Of a DNA stretch of 64,000 nt, positions 48,201-60,700 are shown piece by piece; positions within the stretch are counted from its first letter, which is position 1; every line of letters begins with the position of its first letter. A model generated the notes under the pieces. It saw only the letters and a list, made by a program, of their open reading frames with translations, was not told where the DNA came from and did no database searches. The stretch is from Sphagnum compactum (lineage: Eukaryota; Bryophyta; Sphagnopsida; Sphagnales), in assembly GCA_965153455.1 (NCBI GenBank), contig OZ234497.1, forward strand, positions 2,728,001 through 2,792,000, read 5' to 3'. Made by a program: the position numbers and the translations under genes.

Positions 48201-51200
48201 ATAGGTAATATTGAATGAAGAGGTCGATCCAAATTTGGTAATTAAACGCCTCAAGCAAGAAATACATGAACTCAAGGTGAGAATCAACATTGTTTACCCC
48301 TCTATATATATATATAATTTCTAATGAATATGATATCTATTCATAATCTAGTTTCATCCTTTCACAACATTAGGTTCTTTTGGTGGGGTTTTTAGGAAGA
48401 ATTAATGTTGTTGCGTGGAGAGAATGAAGAGCGACCTCCTTTAACAACAGATGAATGTGAAATCATTGACCGACAAGTTGCGGCTTTCATCAATGACACA
48501 AATCCTGATGCCTCACTTCAATGTGGAGGTGAATCCATATTTCAAAAAAATTAAGTTTTGGGTTTTGTAATGACTTGAAAAACATTGAACTAAATTTGTT
48601 TGAAAGGTGAGGTAATTTGATTGAAATCCATGTTGAGTTGGGTTTCCAGCTAGCATGGTGCACATAAGAACCGCTTTCCAAATCTTCAAAAAACTCATCA
48701 ACCATAGTGAAACCACAAAAATCCAAGGGATTAAAGGAAATTGTGTGTCCAAGCCAAATTGCCTTGATGTGTCTATGGACCTAACAAGTCATCATACAAG
48801 CCTCCAAGCACAAATCAATGAGTTACAACACCAGGTTTTGTTTCATGTTTTCTCCAATAGATGACTACTTTAACACATATAAAGCGGATGAATGTATTAG
48901 AATAAAAGCATGTGCAATTTCAGTTCACAATTTTTGTTCAAAGGATCAACTCTTACAACAATTTTTTTTAAAAATGTAATAATGAAATAAAAATTGGGAA
49001 CAATTCTTTTGTATCTCTTGAGACTGAGTATTCCAATAGAATGGATAGTTTGGAACCAATTTCAACTAAAACTAGGAACATATTAATAAAGGATATGGCC
49101 AAATTTTTTGTTCTTACAACAACTCACGGTAGTGCTCATTATTTTGTGAATGGAAGTGATTGGCACCAACAAGTGATGTAATAAGTATAATTTTTTTCAT
49201 ACTAATCGAAACTAAGTTGGAAACTAAGTTTCTACAAGCATATTGACATGATGAAATGATGGGGGGCATACACAGTTAGCACAACGAGATAATGAGATTG
49301 ACATCCTAGTGGCATTCATCAAGAAACAAGAGGCCAAATTTGGATGTCAAATAGGGACTTCTTTTGAGCACTCTAAAGGAATTGGCACTGGAAGTGAATT
49401 AAATGGTTTAAAGTCCGCAACTAGCCCACAATTGATTTCCCCAAGGCTTGGAACCAAATTGGAATCACAAAAAATTAACGGTTGTGATTGGACCATGCAA
49501 ATGAAGGGTCCCATGCATCACAAACTAGAGGATCAAACGAAAGCTTTTGAAATGTAATGTCCTTAACAACATGGTCAATAAAATTTTTTTGTTCGTGTTT
49601 ATAAATCACATAAAAATAGAAATGGAAGGTAAATAGTTCTATTGTTTTGATATATATTCATCATTTTTGCTTGGCCATAGTGAACCAGCACCCACCAATG
49701 CACCATCAAGGATGGATGATATGTGATCAGGAAACAGTTTTCTGTTGGGTTCCAGTTCCCTAGCTAACCATGGTGGTTAGCTCAGTTGGTTTATTTACTA
49801 CCTACCAACTAGGTAGGTAGTAAAAACAGCCCCTACCTACTATGTGTAAACTATATATGTACCTAGTAGTCCCCTATTTTGTTACCTACCTGTCTTTATG
49901 TTAGACCTACTTCTTATAGAATGGGTTACCAAGATGAAACCGGGTAGTAACTCAGTTGAGGATCATCCACAACTGAGTTATAACAGTTCATCCAGTGGAT
50001 GGTGTGCACTGGTGGATGCTGGTTCACTATGGCCCATTTGCTTGTCATTTTTACTTCCTTGGACACTTGTGCATGTTCAACTTTTTCCTTGGGACTCATC
50101 CATCCTTTGCCATTCGAGTGTGTAGACATCCATGCTGAACACTCTAAATATGTTCAATTTTCATGTATGAAATGTAAATATAAAGAATTAAAAAGGGAGA
50201 GGATGAGTGAAAGGACATTGCTAGTTAGCATATGGTCAATAATTTGTGCCAAAAATTACTGTACATGCAATGAGGTTTTGCCATTTAGAATTATTTTAAA
50301 TCCCAAATTTTGATTCAAACAACTTTGTAACCTTTTAGATTTTTGAAAAAATATGACAAAATGGAAGCAATACAAGAAAACAAGGTGTTGCTCAAAACAA
50401 TGTACATGAAAGCTAAAGCCCTTGGTGAGCATGTCAATCGTGCACATGAGGTGAATATTCTTCTCATATGCTATTCTTTTGTCCTTAATGTAATTAGAAC
50501 ATGAACTATGTTCCATAGCATTTAGTTTTTGATTGGGTCTAAAAGAGTTGTTGAATTCATGTTACATAGCTAAATCAATGTCACTTGACAAATAAACCCG
50601 TCTTGGAACAGAATATTGATAAGCTAAAGGGAAAGATTGAGAAGCATCGTGTGGAACGGGCTAGAAATTATCTAGTGTCAACCATCAATGGTGATGTGTT
50701 GGAACATGACTTTGAAGAAGATCACTTGGTTTCTCTTATTGATGCAGAAAAGGTATTGCTAAAACAATTTATTTTGAAACCCAAACTAATCATTGGGATT
50801 CACAATATTGCATACAAATTTTTAAAAATTTCCTTCAAGCTTTCATAGTGGCCTTGAGAAACTTTCATGTTGTTCACGCATTAATTCTATGTTTTTTATG
50901 GATATACTTTCTTGCACATTGTTAATCTTTGTTGTAATAATCAATCACTTGAGGATTTAACATATGTTGTAATAATCTCTTGAAATTTTGTCCAAAGCCT
51001 TAAGATAAATATTGTTGCATGTGTTAGAGAGATTATAAGCAACGCTTTAGCCAACTACGAGATCTTAAAAAGGAGATTGAACATCTTCATAAATTGCTTG
51101 AACAAGGCCGTGCCAAACTTCAGGCATGTGCCACTTTACACATAATTGCACAAGGGCACATCAAAATTAGGTACTAAAATTAGTTGGATGATAACTTTAA

Positions 51201-51960
51201 AATGTACAAGCTTTTAACAATTTTAACTATTGCAAAGAAGAGAGATGGAAAACATTGCAATCCTTGTTTTAAAGAACATCAATAGTGACAAAAGATTTTC
51301 CTTTCAACATGTAGGATGACTTTCAACATTATATGAATGATTCGACTCACCAAATACCTACACCAACGAAATTAACACAACAAGCATGTCAACTATCATC
51401 CATGGATACCGACATGAAAAAAGTAGAGTTATGCGAAGGCATGACCACTTCTTGCTCAACCTCGAATGGAGTTGTATCTCCTTCATGCGAGCGAGCCACC
51501 CATAATCTTGGGATCAACCAATTTGGAAACAATTTGAAATCAAGGACATCATACTTGGGTGAAAATTTATGTACGAGTTCACATGACTTGATTGACAATG
51601 AAGCTAACATTTTTGCTTCAAAAGTTCAAATTTTCAAAATTAATTTAGGCCAATTAATGCAATTTTCTTGCTTTTAAAAAATATATTTAAATCAAATATC
51701 ACTATTCTTCCTATAATGTTCCATTACAAAGACACAAGTTGCATTCATCGTTATGTTGGAATTATGTTTCAGGTGGCGGAACGATGAATAAAAGTGTGCA
51801 TCGGCGAAATTCATCAATGGATTATGGTGCACAATTGATGGTACCTGATAAGCCTCATTCTCCTGTTTTGCTTACAGGCAATTCTACTACTGACATTGAT
51901 ATTCTTGCCTTCTACAAAGCTCGTTCTAATATATTGAAATTGAAACCTCCTTTGTGCTAA
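45300..51960 (+). CDS. Kinesin-9 family motor, KIF6-like, complete, 16 exons
   Basis: Exons: 45300-45545, 45966-46238, 46745-46809, 46991-47207, 47330-47380, 47727-47840, 48008-48103, 48205-48276, 48396-48528, 48650-48834, 49276-49553, 50339-50450, 50612-50752, 51028-51123, 51315-51558, 51773-51960; about 836 residues, close to KIF6 length. The N-terminal motor has the P-loop GQTGSGKT (99-106), switch I SSRSH (222-226) and switch II DLAGSE (252-257). Family-typical segments are [60 protein letters not shown] and [10 protein letters not shown]. Coiled-coil tail pieces ([20 protein letters not shown]) and a C-terminal [13 protein letters not shown] also resemble KIF6. ATP-driven microtubule motor; kinesin-9 proteins work in motile axonemes. 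No frame lesion. Introns 5 and 14 start with GC. The end of exon 15 (51558) is the least certain site. A second ATG is at 45303. Confidence 0.93.
46311..46600. repeat. Dispersed repeat family R1, copy B, in kinesin intron 2
   Basis: Blocks AGAGTTATCCGTAAAGTAAC, CTTTCAGTGGTATC, GCAAAGTAAAGA, CACAGTATGAAATGCTGC, GGTTCGAGAGTA, TATAGTAGTTGTAC and the 3' blocks CCAAAATTGATGGTTTTCTG and TTTCACCCCC occur in the same order as in 53638-53960. A middle block (GGAGGCACT region) is deleted. Confidence 0.8.
47480..47680. repeat. Direct duplication in kinesin intron 5
   Basis: A segment of about 100 bp from ATTTATGTCAAAAA through TAGATTAACTC, ACTCAAAGTTTTT and GATGAAAAGAAATTAGG to TTTTGAGTGATTTAA occurs twice in tandem (about 47480-47575 and 47587-47678) with few differences. 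Confidence 0.85.
49674..50036. mobile_element. MITE in kinesin intron 11
   Basis: Inverted termini of about 35 bp: GCCATAGTGAACCAGCA at left pairs with TGCTGGTTCACTATGGC at right, continuing with mismatches (CACCATC / GATGGTG). An identical 8-bp duplication TTTGCTTG flanks it (49666-49673 and 50037-50044). Size 363 bp. An internal hairpin TAACTCAGTTG / CAACTGAGTTA lies near 49950-49980. The 8-bp duplication suggests a hAT or Mutator relative; the right end has about three unpaired bases. Confidence 0.82.
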
Positions 51961-53637
51961 GGTTTGTTTTCTTGAACAATTTGTAATTATTGTATTGAAG
52001 GTTTATACCAAAATGTCGTAAGAAAATTATATATTGGGTGCAACATGGGACTTCTACTTTTAATGATCATAAAACTTTTATTCTTTACAAAATTGTAAAG
52101 AATGTGTATTTTTAGAATAATATAACACAAACAAGTTTCTTTAATTTTTAAGATATTAACATTTCAGCCTTGTTAAAGTTAGAACTAGAAACTACACATT
52201 GAATACAACAAAAGTGATTGGTTATGTTTTGCTGAATTAATTTCTTCCATTGAGTATATACTATTTTTTAGTTCAAGGGAGCGAACTATTTAGAAAAAGG
52301 CATTGTCTTTAATTAAAAGCTCAAGGGATTGTTATGGAATTTATGTGTTGGTTGTAGCATCAACAAAGTCAAATCTAAATCCATTTTGGGATAAATTATT
52401 TGGGCACAAAAAATAATCATTATTTGTTTTGTTGGACAACACCCCATGTAATTATATTCTTGCTTTTACTAAATTTAAACTTTTAAAAAAAAAGTGTCAC
52501 CTTTTCTTACACTTCAAACTTTTTTTTAAATCCAAAAAAGTTTAATGATATTTGTTACAAAATTAATAAGGCACCTACACACAAGGGGTTTCATCAATTT
52601 GAACCATGTGAACTTGGTGGTAACCAATGTTGTGTGTGTACATGGTTTAGGACATGTACACATTGAATTAGTGCAAATGTAATAGATGAACTTATTTGCA
52701 CTTTGTGTGAGTGTATAAAATCCAACTTACATTCATGTAAGTGTAAATGTATAATTACATAAGGTGATTTGATGCCCTATAAAAGGGTTGAAATGTAAGT
52801 GGAAAATAACACATTTTGATGTGGTACAATGGTCATGTAAAACCATGTAAACTCAAGTTAACAAGTGAAAAAGAAAAAATGACAAGTGAAAAACATGACA
52901 TGATTTCTTTTCATGTCAAGTGATCACTAATCTTTTCGCAATATACTTTAAGAATAAAGTAGACAATGATTTTCACGACAATACATGCATTTGTGATGTA
53001 AAAGGAATGCATACAAAATGTCAATGTGAATATTAGGGTCAAAGTATAATATTTACATGGCCTTGTACACACCCAAAAAATATTGACATTGCTTTGTATA
53101 AATGGAGGGGAGAGTGATTTAAACTATTTTCTCGCAAGACTTGTAAGTGTAAATGGATATACAAGGAGTAAGTATACCTCATATACACTTACATAGTTAT
53201 ACACCACTATTTACATGTCATTTACATTTACACTCACATTATTGAGGACAACACAAGTGACAAGTGGCAAGATGTTATTTGAGGCCCTATGCTTTTGTTA
53301 AAAATTTCTGAAAAAAGAAGGTTGTCGATGGACCATAACCCACACCCAAAGCAACTCCAAGTAGTTTCACAAAAATAAACACATTATATCTATGAAGGAA
53401 TCATCTTTTCAAAAAAGAATTACATTTAAATTGTGTAATTGATTATTGATTGTTCAAGTTGAAGGATTCAAACAAATTCACTTCAAGGAAGTAACAAAAT
53501 AGCTTGGATTTGTGCCTTGACCAAGTACAATTCATTTCTCATGTGCAAAGAAGGAAATGCAAAATGGTGCACTAATGGAGGTTGGATCAGAGAATCCATT
53601 GAAGTTGCACATTGTGAAAGGAGCCCATCTATATTTT
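51961..53637. other. AT-rich flank with clustered GTGTAAATG motifs
   Basis: Downstream of the kinesin stop. From about 52560 to 53250 the words GTGTAAATG, CATTTACAC, TTACACTT and ATGTACAC recur in both orientations and form small hairpins (for example CTTACATTCATGTAAG). This resembles the subterminal region of a transposon, but no ends were identified. No gene. Confidence 0.4.
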
Positions 53638-53960
53638 AGAGTTATCCTTAAAGTAACCCTCTCTTTGGGCTTCCTTTCACCCCCTATCCCCTCTTTCAGT
53701 GGTATCCGCAAAGTAAAGAGATTTCATTAAATCACAGTATGAAATGCTGCAACCGAGTGCGAAAATGCTGAAACTCGGCATTTAATGCACAAGGGTTCGA
53801 GAGTATTTATAGTAGTTGTACACGTAGGAGCAGTGAAAATATATGTGCAGCAGCAATGGAGGCACTCAAGAAAAAAAGGAAAGGCAGGATGAAACTCAGT
53901 TTATCTCCAAAATTGATGGTTTTCTGAGCTTCACCCCCTTTGAATGCTAGTGTACTTACT
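53638..53960. repeat. Dispersed repeat family R1, copy C (most complete)
   Basis: Begins AGAGTTATCCTTAAAGTAAC, contains all shared blocks including GCAGCAGCAATGGAGGCACT and GATGAAACTCAGTTTAT, and ends around TTTGAATGCTAGTGTACTT. About 320 bp. No terminal inverted repeats. A TATTTATAG box is in the middle. Confidence 0.8.
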
Positions 53961-55475
53961 CTATGGATCAATCACAATTTTTTAGTTCAAATTTATCATT
54001 GAAAACTACCTTATTTTCGTTCCACAAGTAACTTTTTATGTTGCAACCTTTCTTCTAGAAGAAGTTTTTTTTTTTAAAGTTTGATATCCAATGTTTTTAG
54101 GGTTAGGGTGGTGGCCACAATTAATCACAATTGTATTCTTCTCTTTTTGGGAGATGCTCAAAGCATGTAAGGGCTTGGGCCCCTCTTTTGTAAATTTTTT
54201 ATTCAACATGTGTATGTTGTTTTTGTGTTAGTTCAAGTGAACTTTAATTGTCATTGTTTTTCTTCATTTTTTTTGGTTTAAACCTTTTGACGCTCTTTTG
54301 CATAGGATTTTTTTTTCAACCCATTTCAAAGTTCTCACAACTTTTCTTTTCGACACATTGTTATTTTCTTTCTTGATGTTGTTTTTCTTTCTTGTTTGCA
54401 ATGCTCTTTGTCCTCAGAATTTTTTTTTATTGGCCTTCTTTCTTGTTAGCAATGCTCTTTTTCCTCATCATTTTTTTTTATTGGCTCTACTCTTAGGGAA
54501 AGACTATAGAATGGTGGCTGCTTCATTTGGTCCATATGACACATTGTTCAAGTTTTAGCTCATTAATTCAAAGCTTAAATTATTAAAATGTGAAATAGTG
54601 ATGAATAATTTTCAAATTTTCTTATTTCTTATTTTTGCACTCTGCCTTTGAAGATAAAATATGAGTAAGACATTTTGATAAGAGGAGGGGAAAAAGAGAT
54701 TTTGGGAATATGGTGTTTTTTGGAATTTTTGATAATTTTTTAATTAAGGATAGATAATTATATATAAATTAGAACTAATGGTTGTAAAAAATTTCAAAGA
54801 TTTGCCCAAATTTGATTTTTTCCCTTTCAAAATTTCAATAACCCAAACATTCATAACCTTTATTTTAATATTATTATTATTATATTTTGATAACCTAATG
54901 CCATTGGATATCTATTCATCCCACCCACCTCAAAACCCCAATTGTTTTTCTAAAAGAAAAAAAAAATCATTGGTTCTATGAAAAATGTATAAAACAGAAT
55001 TTTAGTGCCCAAATTTAACTTAGAATATTGCCATGGGTAGGAACAAATGGACAACAAGTTCAAGTTCATTAAAAGTTTTTGAGAAAACCCCTAAAATTCC
55101 TAAGAACAAAGTTGAGGATCCTTGAACTCCATCAAAACAAATTTGAAAACCCCCAAATTTTAAAACAATAACCCCAACATTATTTTCCCCTATGTGAAAA
55201 CTCCAAAATGACAAGAAGAAAATTGAAATTTTCGGAGTTTCAAAATAGAAAAATAAAAATCTTTCAAAATTCACATGAAGAAAGGCACATACCCCACTTT
55301 CTCGTTCGTGAAAACTTCACACAAAAGATTTTAAGTCCCCCAGAATGACAAGGAAATTGAAAACTTCACAACTTCAAAACACCAAAACAAAAGACCTTCG
55401 GAGTTTTCAAAAGAAAACAAATATCTTATCTCCCCCCTTGTGAAACTTCAAAATACCAAAACAATAGACCTTTGT
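53961..55475. other. AT-rich intergenic DNA
   Basis: No gene recognised. A direct duplication of about 52 bp lies at 54386-54490 (TTTCTTGTTTGCAATGCTCT repeated as TTTCTTGTTAGCAATGCTCT) and produces a spurious hydrophobic frame at 54298-54558. Confidence 0.45.
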
Positions 55476-55479
55476 CACT

Positions 55480-55680
55480 TCACCCCAATGGGGATCAATT
55501 CAAGTGATCTTTTTTCACCCCCAATGGGGGGCACTTCAAATCTTTTTTCTTTTTTTTTTTGCACCAATGGGGGGTCACTTCAAATGACTTTTTTTTCGCC
55601 TCTAATGGGGGGATCATTTTAAGTGACTTTTTTTTTCACTCCAATGGGGGGTCATTTCAAAGGATTTTTCACTCCCAAAG
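55480..55680. repeat. Tandem repeat with CCAATGGGGGG core
   Basis: About four to five units of roughly 45 bp: CCAATGGGGGG(T)CACTTCAAATGA followed by a T-run and CACC/CGCC. T-run lengths vary between units. Confidence 0.85.
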
Positions 55681-55974
55681 GTTTTACTTCTTCATTTTTC
55701 TACTTCGTAGGTTTAACTTTTGCCCCTTTCTAGTTGTTAAGGTCATCATTTAGGGTTTTTTAGGGTGGCTACATAGGGTTTTTAATCAAGTTGTATTTTA
55801 GTCTGCAATAATTAAATGACTTTTGGTTAGAAATTGTGACCCATTGAAATATAATGGGTTTGAAATAAGGTTCATTCAATCTCTTTGTAAACACATCTCT
55901 ATGTTTTCAATCTTGTTGTGTTCAAGTAGAATTCTTGTTCTGAGATTGTTAGACTTTGATTTGGTAGGGTCCAA

Positions 55975-57400
55975 ATGGCAAAAAAATATGAACACCCTGT
56001 TCTTCTAGTGGAAGACATTGATCATATAGTTCGTAATGTTGTTTTTGAATGTTTATGGCAACTCGTCAATTTCATTTACATCTCCTTATAAATTTGTGGT
56101 TTTTTCTTATCTTCATGAAGATGTCATTGATATTGTGGATACAACCATAATTATTGTCAGCATCTGAGGAAGTTTGATTAAAACACATGCTGAGTTCATA
56201 AAAAAAGGTTTTTTTTACGATTGGAAATTTTTTATGTGAAGGCCAAAATAGATTATGATTGGACAATTGAACTTTCCACAACCACAAAAGGGACAACCAT
56301 TCTAGCATTTAATCCTCTTGTAAAATTGCATTTTCTGCCAAAAGACACAATTTGTAACTTTTTTCACCGCATGTTCCAACCCTTTGCTACAACCACCATT
56401 GCTTTTGTTGTTATTAGAATGCGTGGTGAGAATAATAGCAAGTTTGAGCTACTAGTTGTTAATAGGAATAGTCTAAAAAACATTCATATTGTAAGTTTTT
56501 GAAAATCAAGTTTTTTTAAAAACATTCTTTTTGGTTTCTTCCAGCTTGAACTTATGTTGCATTTGTTTAGTTGTAGGTGAGTTTTGTTGCCTCCTTTGTG
56601 TTATGTTTCACAATTTGGCAAAATCTTTTTCGAAAAGAACACCTACATTTTGCATCAGAAAAATATTGGTTGTAGCAACAAGGGCAATGTGCATTTGCTC
56701 ACCATCGCTTCATCCATCATTGTCCCAATGCTATTAGCTTCATTACCAAGAAAATTGATAAAGGTGTTCAATCTCCATATCAAACCTAATTGTCCAATAA
56801 CCCACAAGGTTAATTTCATTTTTATTTTTTTATTATACTTTAATATGTTAGAATTGACCTATTTTATTTTTCTATAATTTTCTTACATTCTAATCTGATA
56901 TGAAATATTCAACTTTCTAACACCTAATTTTTTATATTAAGTTGATGGGTGTTTGATGGTCACAAATCCTTCCACTTTGCCCTATAAACAAGTTTGCTCC
57001 AAATGCAAACTCAATAATATTTATCCATAGCCCTCTAACGGGTTGCATTTATGTAATTTATGTAAAGTTGTTATAGCATGAACTTTTGATATTCACATCA
57101 ATACGACAATCGAGGTTGTTTATGGTCCACCATGCATTTCCCATATCAAAACTCCTTGGTTGTTTCCCTTGTTCAAACTCCAATAAAAGGATTTTATGAT
57201 AAAGTATTATAACGAAAAAATGTCTATATCGAACTCCTTGGAGATTTGAAAGTTTTTGGTACTTTCCATTTGAGTCCAATTGGGGAACTTGTTGGATACA
57301 ATGAGAAATTCCAACCTCAAGAAGTTGTTATAGAGGTTGTTAGAGAAGTTGTTGGAGATTCTTCTTGTGCTTGAATTTTTTTGGGATTTTGCTTTCATCA
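55975..57400 (+). pseudogene. Unrecognised coding-like region, probably a decayed gene
   Basis: A short frame starts MAKKYEHPVLLVEDIDHI at 55976. After frame changes, VKAKIDYDWTIELSTTTKG and TICNFFHRMFQPFATTTIAF run at 56235-56490 and end at a strong donor (ATT then gtaagt, about 56491). A further segment QFGKIFFEKNTYILHQKN with LLTIASSIIVPMLLASLPRK lies at about 56603-56800. GDLKVFGTFHLSPIGELVGY lies at about 57240-57300. The frames do not join without frameshifts or stops. I do not recognise the protein. Low codon randomness and the good donor suggest a degenerate gene or transposon fragment. Confidence 0.25.
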
Positions 57401-57559
57401 AGATATTTTGTATTTTTTATGTTGTTCATTGTTTTGGTCTTTATTGCAATTATAAGGCCACACCTTTAAAGTTTCAATATGATCATGTTTTTTTTTTTAT
57501 TACTAAGTTTTTTGTTCATTTCTGACTTTTACCAAAAAATTGACAAAAACATCCACATT

Positions 57560-57735
57560 TTCAATACCTATCATCATACCAACATCAACATGCCACATAC
57601 CAACATATCATATATCAACATACCAACATATCAACATACCACATGCCACTTTCTACATATCACATACTCACATACCAACATACCACATACTCACATACCA
57701 ACATATCACATACCATATACCAACATACCACCATG
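57560..57735. repeat. Tandem repeat of ACATACCAACATATC units
   Basis: About 12 imperfect units of 11-15 bp, combinations of ACATACCA, ACATATCA and CATACTCACATACC. Thr/His/Tyr-rich frames across it are repeat translations. Confidence 0.85.
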
Positions 57736-60700
57736 TACCTCATTCCATATTATCTTTATTGTTTAGGGGTTTCTTTTATTGCCCCAATTTTTGTGTTTGC
57801 CAATATCCCATTATTTTGCCCAGAAACTATATACCATTATTATAATTCAAAAGTATTTTGTGAAATTGAAGTCTCCAAATTAATGACATTTTGGTGAATA
57901 ATGCATTTGGTAATGTATCAACTAGTTAGTAGTGGGCCATTGCCCCTTTTTTCTCTTCATTTTTTTGTTTTCTCTCAAGGATTATTTAACACATCACATT
58001 ACTTCTCACAATAAACACATAAGAAGGGCACTGATAGTTAGAGTGTGAAAGCGATGTGGAGGCATTTGTTTTTTAAAAAAGAATACAAACCCACAATGAA
58101 CTTATTTATAGAACTATTTTAAACTAGTTTTCTTGGAATTGATTTCATGAAGGTTATGCTAATGGGCTAATCTATCTTAATATTATTCTTTCATTTTGAA
58201 TCAATTGCATTAGAGTGGTTTGTGTCGTTGGCCCAAATGTGAAATCATTACCTAATTAATTTCTCCTTCCAAATACCACATTTTGTAGTTTAGTTGAATT
58301 TCCAATGACAAAGATGACTCAAAATTCAATATCTTTTGGACATTGGGTTTCCAAATTGCAAAATCACCTCCATAAAGTTTTATTCATTGAAGGTTTTTCA
58401 ACAATGTCAAGAATGCATCCCAATTTCCCTCAATATTTTAATTTTGATTCTATAGAATTATCAATGGCAACATTCTTCAATATTCAATTTTGCACCACAT
58501 ACATTTAAACATTACAAAACTACTTTAATCCATAATTCATCATCAAAGGCTTTCCAACAATAGCAATTACATGAGGGGGAGGTGGCATTGTGGTTTGGAA
58601 GATTTGAATGCGATAATAAAAACAAACAACTTTGGATATATATGCTTCAAGATTGACAAATTAATTGAAAGTTGAGGGTTAGGGTTTAGGTGGACCATAA
58701 TGTTTAATTGCCAATTTCACATATGATTAGGCCCATTTTTAGAAATCAAGGCCAAAGTTCTACCCAAATTGAAATCTTATTGGGCCAACCAATTAAATCA
58801 GCCCTAAGGGTTGTACATTAGGAGTCAAAGCCAAATTAAAAAATAAAAATTAATCTATGACTTTGTGGCCCCATATTAGGCCCCAAAGGTGAAAAATGAT
58901 GCTTATCAACTTGGGAGCAAATTTGCAACATTGGGCCCAATGTTGTATTATTAAAATACAAATTTTTGATGAAATCCATACCATACATTTAAAGGAAACC
59001 AACCCACAACAACCCCTCCTTTTTCTTTTTCCTTCTTCTCCATTAGTTTTCACTTTCATCTTTTCCTCTCTTCTTATTGAATTTGTGTGCTTGTTTTTGA
59101 AACATGGAAAGTTTTTTAGTTAGGATGTAGAGGATGTTGGAATGTTGCATGAAAATGTTGTGTCAAATGTAGGTCTTCATGCATTTTCAACATTTCAAGT
59201 TGCATTATCAAATGCTTGAAAGTTAATCTACCCATCTTGACTTCAAATTCTACTTTTCCAAATAGAGAAGGTTTGGAAAAAATTTAAAAACTTATGCTGA
59301 AGATGATATCAATTAACAAGGAAGTTTTCAATTTTCATGGCCCCTAAGAGGAGAATGTTCAAGTTATGGCACCATTCGCACCCAAATAAAAACATTTTAC
59401 AAAGTTAACATTAAAAAAGAAGATGATGAAGGTCAAAAAAGATGAAGAATATGGAAATGAAGAAAATATAAAAAACTAGAAGGATCATGCTATTGAGGCC
59501 CTAAAAAAGCCAAAAAAAAAGGTAAGATGTTATTTTTTATAATGCTTTTAAATTTTATTGTTCATTTGAAATTTTGGAAGGATTTTAAAAAAAAATTCAA
59601 ATTTGGAATTTTGGGAACTAAAAGAAAAACTTAGCAATTTGGGTGCATTTTTACTAATGTGTGCAGCACTAATTACAACCATTCTTTTATTTTTGTACAA
59701 CTAACATTTTAGAAAAATAAAGAACCACAAATGGAATTGTTTTCATAAAATTTTATTTTCAATACAATGTCATACATATCTTGAAAATTTGAAATTGATC
59801 TAATATAAAAAACTAGCCAAAAGGGTCAAATCACAATTAAATAGGCCAATAGGATTACTTCATGAAAAAAATTTAGTCATTTTCATTTTTTTAGTATGAA
59901 GGAATTTTTGAATGAAATCTTTTGTGTCTTGTTATTTAAAATACATAAATCACATGTTTTGTGTTAGTCCTTGTTGAATAAATCTAAAATTTTCAAAGTG
60001 TGCAAATTTTGCCAAATTTTGCATTTTGTCTTGAAAAATTATTATAATTTCAAATCATATTAGAATATTTTAACTACTTTAGGTTTTAGTTTCTTTTATA
60101 TAATCTACAAATCTTTTATATATGTCATGTCCATTACACCCCATTTATATTTATTAAATTTTTTTTGAGAATTTGAAATTTCAAAACATATTTGAATTTA
60201 TAATGTTTTCAATTCCATTACTTTTAAATTGCGAATGTTTTTTTAGTGCGGTAAATAGTTTATTATCATTTTTTTAATCATCAAATTTTCTTCATTAAAA
60301 TATTCTTTTGAAAAATTGACTACTTTTGACATAAATGTTCTTCAAGTTCAAAAGTCCTTTACTAAAACCAAAACCCAAAATGAAATGAAATTAATTTTTA
60401 ATTTGAAATAATCAACATTTGATATTAATCATTTAACACCATTTCCCATTATTAACATGGCATTGCATAAATATATTAACAAAGTTTGTTGTTTTGGTAG
60501 TTGTCTAACATGGTCTTTGGTTTAGTTGATTATAATTGCACCAAAAACACTTTGAAACAATTGTGACTAGTGCTTTTTGAGCAAATAAAACACCATTACA
60601 ACTTGTTGAAAAGATTTGAAAATGACATATTTTTGGCAAATTTCTAACACAAACCTGAAAATAGTAGTATAATGATTTTTTAATATTTTGAAGATTTTTC

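Noticed and set aside
49774-49790. TGGTTAGCTCAGTTGGT, a good tRNA A-box
   Set aside because: No B-box or cloverleaf follows, and the word lies inside the intron-11 MITE.
54298-54558. Hydrophobic 86-codon frame resembling a membrane protein
   Set aside because: It is produced by a direct duplication and T-rich tracts.
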